From assembly GCF_004342685.1 (NCBI RefSeq), contig NZ_SMBZ01000024.1:1-51402 (forward strand): DNA of 51,402 bases, given 5' to 3'. The notes beneath the pieces were generated by a model. It worked only from the letters and a program-made list of their open reading frames with translations. It did no database searches and had not been told where the DNA came from. The number at the start of each line of letters is the position of its first letter. The first letter of the stretch is position 1. The position numbers and the translations under genes are program-made. This document shows positions 44,675 to 51,402 of the stretch, one piece after another. This stretch comes from Sphingobacterium alimentarium (GTDB lineage Bacteria; Bacteroidota; Bacteroidia; Sphingobacteriales; Sphingobacteriaceae).

Positions 44675-45601
44675 TTAGTCATTCTTATACTGTTTCAACT
44701 CTTTTTTGTTCATTTCTTTTACTATCAAATCCTCACTCCAAGCCGCTTGATAAATTTTGCTATTATCTAAAACTTGTTGTCCTAAACTGACGCTAAATAT
44801 AGGTGTCACAAATCCATATAAACTTTTGTCATTTGAGATATTTTTACCTTCATTCATAAATAAATCTGCTGCCTTTAGATACATAATACTCAAAGCAAAA
44901 GAATATTGATTATTTCCTCTATTGCTGTTCAGAGCCAATTCAACTTTGGGAAATACGACATCACCTACCTTCACTTTTATACTTCCATTTTTCAACGCAC
45001 CATAGGTAGATAAGGTTCCATCCTCATGTTCAATTATAATTTTATTGTTGTTTGATTTAAATGTAATACCTTCTGTAAAATCTTCATTTCCATCTATTAC
45101 TTCGACTACAAGGCCTTTTCTAATAGAAAGAACTGCTGCTTCATCTTTTGTATGTATATAATAACTTTTCCAATCCTCAGGTTCTGTATTGCCGAAATAT
45201 TTGGCTTTCAAATAACTAGCTTCGCTAACTCTAGCCTCTGTGCCTTCATGATGGGGAAATCCATATATAAACTCAAATGCAACTTTCGGCTTTAATTTAC
45301 CTCTGATATAACGATATGAATACGAATATGAAATTCTCTGATCTTTATTAGTTGGACGAAGTGTCATTAATTGGCCTGCATATCCTTTAGCTTGAAACGA
45401 CGCCCCATTTAATGATGAATTTTCCAAAGATTTAAAATTGGTCTGAACGGTCATCGTGCCAGGATCATTTTTAGTGAAATTTAATGTAACTGAATTATCA
45501 CTATTTCGTTCAGCTTTAACTTCCATTTTAGCTTCTTGAGCTATTAAAGAATGCGTAACGACAACCAATAGTAAATTGACTAGATAAATAATATTTCTCA
45601 T
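44675..45601 (-). CDS. Secreted M23 (LytM)-like protein lacking catalytic histidines
   Basis: This 308-residue protein has a signal peptide ending SLIAQ. A beta-rich N-terminal half precedes an M23/LytM-like segment (IIIEHEDGTLSTYGALKNGS, then VKVGDVVFPKVELAL). In active M23 endopeptidases this region reads YxHL and HxH with zinc; here YGAL replaces it and no HxH is seen, so the fold is probably catalytically dead. Dead LytM proteins can activate amidases or bind the wall. I start it at the ATG at 45601 and not at an ATG five codons upstream. It lies after argH, behind a terminator. Confidence 0.65.
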   Translation of the reverse strand: MRNIIYLVNLLLVVVTHSLIAQEAKMEVKAERNSDNSVTLNFTKNDPGTMTVQTNFKSLENSSLNGASFQAKGYAGQLMTLRPTNKDQRISYSYSYRYIRGKLKPKVAFEFIYGFPHHEGTEARVSEASYLKAKYFGNTEPEDWKSYYIHTKDEAAVLSIRKGLVVEVIDGNEDFTEGITFKSNNNKIIIEHEDGTLSTYGALKNGSIKVKVGDVVFPKVELALNSNRGNNQYSFALSIMYLKAADLFMNEGKNISNDKSLYGFVTPIFSVSLGQQVLDNSKIYQAAWSEDLIVKEMNKKELKQYKND

Positions 45602-45651
45602 AAAAAATAAAAACAAAAGGTTTATTCAGACACAAGAATAAACCTTTTGTT
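45601..45651 (-). terminator. Intrinsic terminator of argH
   Basis: A perfect 16-bp stem (AACAAAAGGTTTATTC at 45612-45627 with GAATAAACCTTTTGTT at 45636-45651) has an 8-nt loop. On the minus strand it is followed by TTTTTATTTTTTA, which runs into the start of the next gene. Confidence 0.92.
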
Positions 45652-45675
45652 GTAAAAAAATGAAATATTATACTA

Positions 45676-47007
45676 TTACTTCAACAAGTCAGCTAACGCT
45701 TTTTCAACTTTTTCAAAGCCAAAATCGGCTTTTACATCAGAAAACATACGTTGAATTTGGTCATTGCAAAGATTCCCTATACTTCCTTCGTGCGTATGAT
45801 TTACCTCTTTAGACGGTTGAAATGTACCCTCTTCGATTGCTAAGCCTATGTTTTTATAGGCCTCACGGAATGGAATACCTGCTAACACTTCATTATTTAC
45901 GACTTCTACGGAGAATAGATAATCGTATTTCGGATCATCCAAAATATTGTTCTTAATCTCAATATTCTCTAACATGAATGTCGCGATTTCCAAACAATCA
46001 TTCAACGATTGGAATGCTGGGAATAAATTCTCTTTCAACAGCTGCAAATCGCGGTGATAGCCAACAGGTAAATTTGTCGTCATCATGGCGATTTCGGTTG
46101 GCAACGCCTGAATCTTATTGCAGCGCGAACGAATCAACTCAAATACATCAGGATTCTTTTTGTGCGGCATGATACTCGAGCCCGTAGTCAGGTGCGCCGG
46201 AAAAGAGATAAATCCAAAATTCTGATTGATAAACAAAGTAACGTCCATCGCAAATTTGGCTAATGTTGCCGATATCGAACTCATGGCTTGTGCCAGTACA
46301 CGTTCTGTCTTGCCGCGCCCCATTTGCGCATAGACCACATTGTAATTTAAGTCTTCGAAGCCCAACAAATCCGTGGTCATTGTACGATTCAACGGAAAAG
46401 AAGAGCCGTAGCCCGCTGCGGACCCTAATGGATTTTTATTGCACACGGCCCAAGCCGCCTTCAATAAGTGTAAATCATCCACCAAACTCTCTGCATAAGC
46501 ACCAAACCACAGTCCAAAAGACGATGGCATAGCAATCTGCAAGTGCGTGTAGCCTGGCATCAAAACCTGTTTGTACTGTTCACTAAGTTTGATAAGCTGA
46601 TTGAATAACACCTCCGTATTGTTGAAAATGCTATGTATTTCTGAACGGAAATACAATTTTAAATCCACCAAAACCTGGTCATTGCGGGAGCGTCCAGAGT
46701 GAATCTTTTTGCCGGCTTCGCCAATGCGTTTGGTCAACATCATTTCGACTTGAGAGTGCACATCTTCTACACTATCCTCAATCTCGAATTGCCCTTCCTG
46801 TATTTCTTTATATATATTTTTAAGTTCTTGTTGAACTGCCGTCAAATCTTCATCCGTCATCAGACCAATGCTATTCAACATCCGCGTGTGTGCAAGTGAG
46901 CCCAACACATCCGCTCCTGCCAAATGCATATCCATTTCACGGTCTTTGCCTACAGTAAAAGATTCAACAAAAGAATCAACATCAATATTTTTCTGCCAAA
47001 TTTTCAT
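45676..47007 (-). CDS. argH: Argininosuccinate lyase
   Basis: This 443-residue enzyme splits argininosuccinate into arginine and fumarate. Signatures are SGRSRNDQVLVDLKL, MPGYTHLQIAMPSSFG, NKNPLGSAAGYGSSFPLNR and the flexible catalytic-serine loop GSSIMPHKKNPDVFEL. It is slightly short at the C-terminus but complete. No other arginine genes are near, which is unusual because argH is often clustered with argG or argC. Confidence 0.97.
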   Translation of the reverse strand: MKIWQKNIDVDSFVESFTVGKDREMDMHLAGADVLGSLAHTRMLNSIGLMTDEDLTAVQQELKNIYKEIQEGQFEIEDSVEDVHSQVEMMLTKRIGEAGKKIHSGRSRNDQVLVDLKLYFRSEIHSIFNNTEVLFNQLIKLSEQYKQVLMPGYTHLQIAMPSSFGLWFGAYAESLVDDLHLLKAAWAVCNKNPLGSAAGYGSSFPLNRTMTTDLLGFEDLNYNVVYAQMGRGKTERVLAQAMSSISATLAKFAMDVTLFINQNFGFISFPAHLTTGSSIMPHKKNPDVFELIRSRCNKIQALPTEIAMMTTNLPVGYHRDLQLLKENLFPAFQSLNDCLEIATFMLENIEIKNNILDDPKYDYLFSVEVVNNEVLAGIPFREAYKNIGLAIEEGTFQPSKEVNHTHEGSIGNLCNDQIQRMFSDVKADFGFEKVEKALADLLK

Positions 47008-47027
47008 TCAAAAGTCGTTTTGATTCA

Positions 47028-47035
47028 CAAAAATA
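47028..47035 (-). promoter_or_regulatory. argH -7 promoter element
   Basis: The minus strand reads TATTTTTG, a perfect TANNTTTG, 20 bp before the argH ATG (47007). The remaining 47036-47223 gap shows no gene. Confidence 0.6.
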
Positions 47036-47223
47036 CCATTATTTTAGATATAACTTTTTATAAACTTAATATTCCTTTTTACAACAAGCTGCCGTGTGGC
47101 GTCATCACTAAGCTTTAATATACATATCTCATCGTGTGAGATACCAAACTAACACAAAAATATTTTTCACCCTATTTAAAATAATAATACATTTGAAATT
47201 ATATTAACTCAATTAACCAAATT

Positions 47224-48153
47224 ATGAACAAATAGTATTAGTTTTATCCTTTATTTTTTGTCTCCATACCACTCTCAAGGCCCAAGAAATAGACTCTACC
47301 GAGTATATGGTTCAGCAGGTCGAGGAATCTTTAAAATTTGAAACAGGAATTATCAAACTTCCCGAAGGAAACGGCACATTGGTGGTTCCTAAAGGCTTTC
47401 ATTACCTCAACAAAGAGCAATCGAATTATGTATTAGCAACACTATGGGGTAATCCAGAAGACAATACCATATTGGGAATGCTTTTTCCAATAAAAAAAAA
47501 GAGTGTTGGATGATAATTCATGGGCTTTCACGATTAGCTATGACGACATGGGCTATGTCGAAGACGGTGATGCGGGCAGTATCAATTACGAAGAACTCTT
47601 GCAGTCCAGCAAACAAGATCTGGTCGAAGAGAACCAATCTCGCAAGGCTGAAGGGTATTCCAGCATCGAATTGGTAGGCTGGGCATCAAAGCCTTTCTAT
47701 GACCCCACCAAGAAAGTATTACATTGGGCTAAAGAATTCCATTTCGAAGGAGATTCGCTCAACACTTTAAATTACAACCTACGCATTTTGGGCAGAAATG
47801 GTATTTATTTAGTAAATGCTATTGCTTCGATGCATGATCTCCCAGAAGTAAATGAGAATGTGAACAATGTTTTGTCCAGTATTTCTTTTGACGAAGGTTA
47901 CGCGTACAATGATTACGTAGATGGGGACAGAATAGCGTCTTTGACAGTAGGTGGTCTAGTCGCAGGAAAGGTATTAGCAAAAACTGGACTTATAGCCATC
48001 CTTGTCAAACTATGGAAAGTTATAGCCGTCGCGGTAATCGGATTTTTCGGATTTTTGTTCAAAAAATTTAAAAGAAATAAAGAAGAGACTGATACAGTTG
48101 CTACAACTGAAGAACCTGAATCTCCAGATAATAGGCAAGAAATGAATAGTTAG
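47224..48153 (+). pseudogene. DUF2167 membrane-anchored exported protein with two frameshifts
   Basis: Three pieces make one DUF2167 protein. An ATG at 47224 reads MNK and then a stop; one more A at 47230-47232 would join it to IVLVLSFIFCLHTTLKAQE, a signal peptide. The middle part (EIDSTEYMVQQVEESLKFETG to LWGNPEDNTILGMLFPIK) goes out of frame in the A9 run at 47492-47500. One A fewer restores LFPIKKRVLDDNSWAFTIS. The third part has the family blocks SYDDMGYVEDGDAGSINYEELL and LRILGRNGIYLVNAIAS, and a C-terminal transmembrane helix (about 265-285). The role of DUF2167 is unknown. Two lesions in one gene favour real decay. Confidence 0.8.
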
Positions 48154-48167
48154 ATTCAAAATGCTAT

Positions 48168-48205
48168 AAAATCCTCCATTCCTACACCGAATGGAGGATT
48201 TTTAT
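48168..48205 (+). terminator. Intrinsic terminator after the DUF2167 gene
   Basis: AATCCTCCATTC (48170-48181) pairs with GAATGGAGGATT (48189-48200) around a 7-nt loop, followed by TTTATTTT. Confidence 0.92.
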
Positions 48206-48294
48206 TTTAAGATTCATCATAACATCTTTAATACAGTAATCAACTATTAGAAGATTATAAATATATTTATACTAATATTTAACCTATTGAATGA

Positions 48295-51231
48295 ATGACT
48301 AAAAAATCGATTCTTTTTTTCGCGTGTCAACTGGCATGGTTAACACCTTTTGCCCAAGAGGTTTCAAAACCACTTTCGTGGCAGGATGTTCCCAACTGGA
48401 AATATATGCGCTTGAATGAGGCAACGCCTTCACCGGATGGAAATTGGCTTGCTTATGTTTCTGGACCTACATCGGGTGATTTGACGCTCACATTGAAAAA
48501 AGTGCAAGACACGACCAAGTTTGATTACCAGATTGGCGGCGCTTCTACTCCTATTTTCTTTAACCACAATGCGCAATACTTCAGTTTTTTTGAAAATCAA
48601 AAATATACTGAAATCAAGGCGAACGAAAAATCACGTAAGCCTTCCAGCAAAAAATTGAGAATAGTAGCACTGAAGGATACAGCATCGGTGACTTTTGATA
48701 AAGTACAAAGCTATAGTTTCTCCAATGAGGACAGCAAATGGGTGGCAATACGCTTTGAAAATCCAAGACCAACTGGACCTAGCATGCCGGGAGCACCTAG
48801 TTCGGATGATAGTCCCAAAGGTTCAGATTTATTGCTATACAACCTCATTACCAAGAAAAAATACAACCTGGGAAATGTAAGTGATTACAGCTTCAATAAA
48901 TCAGGGCAATATTTAGCTTATACTATTGATGCCAATGGTAAAAATGGTAACGGCATTTTCTTGATGGATTTGAATACCGGCATATCGAATGCCTTGCATA
49001 ATGATGAGGCTAATTTTTCAAAAATTGCGTGGAACAAAGAAGGGACAGCATTTGCATTGTTGAAATCCAAAAAAGATAAAAAGTACAAAAGCCCGGTTTA
49101 TACGCTGTTAGGGGTAAAAAATATAAAAGCACATCTTGCCGACGTATTTACCTATAGCGGATTGGATGAAAATCAGATCACTGCTGGGTATGGCATCAGC
49201 GAAAACTCTAATGCCTACTGGAGCAAAGACTTAAAAACGATATTTTTCGGTGTCGCCAAATTAGAAAAAGCGGAAGAGCCGAAAACCACAGAAAAGAAAA
49301 TAGACGATATAGCTAAGGCAGATGCTAAAAAAGCTTCTGAAAAAGATTCTATTGCCTCTAAGACCGACAGCACGCAAATTGCTGCAACAGCCAAACCGAC
49401 TGCAGGTCATAAAAAGCCAGATGTGAATAAGAAGGACCTCGAAAAACCGGATATGATCATCTGGAACTGGCAGGATGTACGCCTGCAATCCGCACAAAAA
49501 TCGCGCTTGCAATTTGACAAAAACTACACGACCATGAGTGCATGGCATGTGGATGAAAATAAATTTGTGTCGCTAGCGGACAGTGCCGTTAAGTCTATTT
49601 CGCTTTCACCGAATCAACTGATAGGCTATGGATATGACTTTAAGCCTTATGAATATGAATCCAATCTCAATGGGCAAAGCTACGGTGATTTGTACATCAT
49701 TGATATCAAGACGGGTAAAAAGCAACTTGCATTCAAAAAATTGTACTTGAATGCCGGACGTGGAATCCGCTTCTCACCCAATTCGGACATGTTGCTGTTA
49801 TATAATGATGGACATTATTTCATTCTTAACACGAAAACATTAGCCACTACCAATGTCACTCAGAACATTCAAAGTTCTTTTGTGGATATGATGGCAGATC
49901 ATAATGTTGAAAAGCAAGGAATTGGCAATTTCGGCTTTACGGCGGACAACAAATTTGTGTTGTTACGAGATAATTTTGACTTATGGAAAGTATCGGTGGA
50001 TGGTAAGTCAGCAACTACATTAACAGATAATTGGAAATCGAAAAAATTGATTACCACAGCATTCAACAACATCTATCAAGAAGATGAATTTGTGGACTTA
50101 AAAAAAGATCAATATTTATCAATTTATAACCATGGAACAAAACAAAAAGGTGTAGCAATCTTGCCTGAGAATGCCAACAAATTGCAAGTACTCAAACTTG
50201 ATGACATCAATATGAGTGGACTCCGCAAACCTAAAAACAGCAACAATTTCTTCTACACGCTAGAACGATCCAATGTGGCTCCTGATTTTTTTGTGGCATC
50301 CGATAAATTGTTGAAGTCCGAAAAGCAGTTGACAAACAATATTGCCAATGAGAAGGCAAGCGTCTTGTCGTCTGGATCCAAACTGATTTCCTATGTTTCG
50401 GCACATGGAGACACGTTGGAAGCCACGCTTTACCTTCCAGCCAATTATGTAGAGGGCCAATCTTATCCCACGATTACGTATATCTACGAAAGATTGACCC
50501 AAGAGAAGAATAATTATGCGCAACCTTCCTTCCCAGGCGGAGGTTTCAATAGAGCTATGTACACCAATAATGGCTATGCCGTATTGATGCCCGATATCAA
50601 GTATAAATTGAATGATCCGGGTATGTCGGCAGTAGCCTGTGTGGTACCAGCTGTACAAGCCGCTATCAATACTGGAATTGTAGATGAGAAGAATGTTGCT
50701 ATCCACGGACATTCGTGGGGTGGTTATCAGACATCCTTCCTAATTACGCAAACGAATATTTTCAAAGCTGCTGTAGCAGGAGCTCCGCTTACCAATATGA
50801 TTTCGATGTATTCATTGATTTATTGGAATACAGGCTCCTCCAACCAAAGTATTTTTGAATCCAGCCAAGGCCGTCTGACAACAGGATATTGGGACAATTG
50901 GGATGCCTACGTGCGCAATTCACCGATTTACCACATCAAGAAAGTCAACACACCGTTGATCATTATGCACAATGATAAAGACGGAGCTGTGGATTATACA
51001 CAAGGTGTAGAGTATTACAATAGTTTACGTCGTCTGAACAAACCTGTGGTGATGTTGACCTACAATGGTGAAAATCACGGATTAATGAAGGAAGTAAACA
51101 GAAAAGATTACGCCGTGCGTATGATGGAATACTTCGACCACTATCTAAAAGGCAAACCAGCTCCAGACTGGTGGGCTAAAGGAATAGACTATGTGGATCT
51201 TCCAAAACATTTAGAAGAACGCGCCTTTTAA
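48295..51231 (+). CDS. S9-family (prolyl oligopeptidase-like) exported serine peptidase
   Basis: This 978-residue protein has a signal peptide (about 1-20, ending FAQ). A long beta-propeller-like N-terminal domain contains a low-complexity Lys/Ala/Glu insert near 325-375 (EPKTTEKKIDDIAKADAKKA). The C-terminal alpha/beta-hydrolase domain has nucleophile S807 in IHGHSWGGYQ, an aspartate in HNDKDGAVDY (probably D896) and H928 in GENHGLM. It cuts peptides in the periplasm. The gene stands alone, with a terminator on each side. The insert is longer than I expect for the family. Confidence 0.92.
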   Translation: MTKKSILFFACQLAWLTPFAQEVSKPLSWQDVPNWKYMRLNEATPSPDGNWLAYVSGPTSGDLTLTLKKVQDTTKFDYQIGGASTPIFFNHNAQYFSFFENQKYTEIKANEKSRKPSSKKLRIVALKDTASVTFDKVQSYSFSNEDSKWVAIRFENPRPTGPSMPGAPSSDDSPKGSDLLLYNLITKKKYNLGNVSDYSFNKSGQYLAYTIDANGKNGNGIFLMDLNTGISNALHNDEANFSKIAWNKEGTAFALLKSKKDKKYKSPVYTLLGVKNIKAHLADVFTYSGLDENQITAGYGISENSNAYWSKDLKTIFFGVAKLEKAEEPKTTEKKIDDIAKADAKKASEKDSIASKTDSTQIAATAKPTAGHKKPDVNKKDLEKPDMIIWNWQDVRLQSAQKSRLQFDKNYTTMSAWHVDENKFVSLADSAVKSISLSPNQLIGYGYDFKPYEYESNLNGQSYGDLYIIDIKTGKKQLAFKKLYLNAGRGIRFSPNSDMLLLYNDGHYFILNTKTLATTNVTQNIQSSFVDMMADHNVEKQGIGNFGFTADNKFVLLRDNFDLWKVSVDGKSATTLTDNWKSKKLITTAFNNIYQEDEFVDLKKDQYLSIYNHGTKQKGVAILPENANKLQVLKLDDINMSGLRKPKNSNNFFYTLERSNVAPDFFVASDKLLKSEKQLTNNIANEKASVLSSGSKLISYVSAHGDTLEATLYLPANYVEGQSYPTITYIYERLTQEKNNYAQPSFPGGGFNRAMYTNNGYAVLMPDIKYKLNDPGMSAVACVVPAVQAAINTGIVDEKNVAIHGHSWGGYQTSFLITQTNIFKAAVAGAPLTNMISMYSLIYWNTGSSNQSIFESSQGRLTTGYWDNWDAYVRNSPIYHIKKVNTPLIIMHNDKDGAVDYTQGVEYYNSLRRLNKPVVMLTYNGENHGLMKEVNRKDYAVRMMEYFDHYLKGKPAPDWWAKGIDYVDLPKHLEERAF

Positions 51232-51237
51232 CTATCA

Positions 51238-51267
51238 AAAAAAGCTAATCTGGAGATTAGCTTTTTT
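51238..51267 (+). terminator. Intrinsic terminator of the S9 peptidase gene
   Basis: AAAGCTAATC (51241-51250) pairs with GATTAGCTTT (51255-51264) around a 4-nt loop, extended by A-T pairs and ending in T6. Confidence 0.88.
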
Positions 51268-51402
51268 GATTTCCGACTCTTGCTATTTTATTTCATCATC
51301 GATTAATTAGTTAAGCCTTAAAAAGCTATTTTTGATCTGATTATCCAATTTAATCTGCAACGATAGAGTGGGATAAACAGGTTTTGAATAAATACAAAAA
51401 AT
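51268..51402. other. Window end, no feature seen
   Basis: I see no ORF, RNA gene or clear promoter in the last 135 bases. Confidence 0.4.

Noticed and set aside
49261..49548. Antisense ORF within the S9 peptidase gene
   Set aside because: It is a mirror of the Lys/Ala-rich insert, with no supporting start context or known domain.

Overview
The window is AT-rich chromosomal DNA from a member of the Bacteroidota, most likely a Sphingobacterium-like organism (family Sphingobacteriaceae). The evidence is a SusC/SusD polysaccharide-utilisation locus, a DUF6377 regulator, Bacteroidota-type promoters (-33 TTTG, -7 TANNTTTG), little use of Shine-Dalgarno sites, and a fused type-B succinate dehydrogenase. 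The assignment is inferred from gene content, not from a marker-gene match. I found no rRNA, tRNA, CRISPR array or transposase.

Layout. 0.1-9.4 kb: a glycan locus (DUF6377 regulator, SusC, SusD, GH30 glycosidase, SusE/F-like surface lipoprotein) closed by a strong terminator. 9.4-13.1 kb: sdhCAB with its own promoter, an internal hairpin and a terminator. 13.2-15.9 kb: a TPR histidine kinase and a small membrane protein, each cut by one in-frame TAA. 16.9-19.9 kb: an operon of small membrane proteins, a GbsR/MarR regulator and a TIGR01777 epimerase, behind a near-consensus promoter with a palindromic operator. 20-23.3 kb: dctA, a frameshifted yhhN, and a rearranged patch with ghost copies of the yhhN and topB 3' ends. 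23.3-27.3 kb, minus strand: a membrane protein, dgt and topB. 27.4-30.1 kb: galM and a frameshifted TPR-thioredoxin gene. 30.2-33.2 kb, minus strand: a two-component system and two PepSY-like proteins that share an 11-bp-periodic operator. 33.4-39.2 kb: mtaB, thyA-folA and several small, mostly broken accessory genes. 39.2-41.7 kb: a Tat-exported phospholipase C. 41.8-44.6 kb, minus strand: a four-gene operon behind a TPP riboswitch. 44.7-51.4 kb: a degenerate M23-like protein, argH, a broken DUF2167 gene and an S9 peptidase.

The best candidate for an undescribed system is the TPP-riboswitch operon at 41.8-44.6 kb. It encodes a class I methyltransferase, a PurM/ThiL/HypE-superfamily protein, a divergent ThiE/TenI-like barrel and a Trm112-like zinc protein. 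The riboswitch shows this set belongs to thiamin metabolism, but a methyltransferase with a Trm112-type partner has no standard role there. The leader also has alternative pairings that cover the start codon.

A second theme is gene decay. Six genes need single-base indels to restore their frame, most of them in homopolymers, and two more carry in-frame TAA codons. The long metabolic genes are intact. Real pseudogenisation and long-read indel errors cannot be told apart from the sequence alone.
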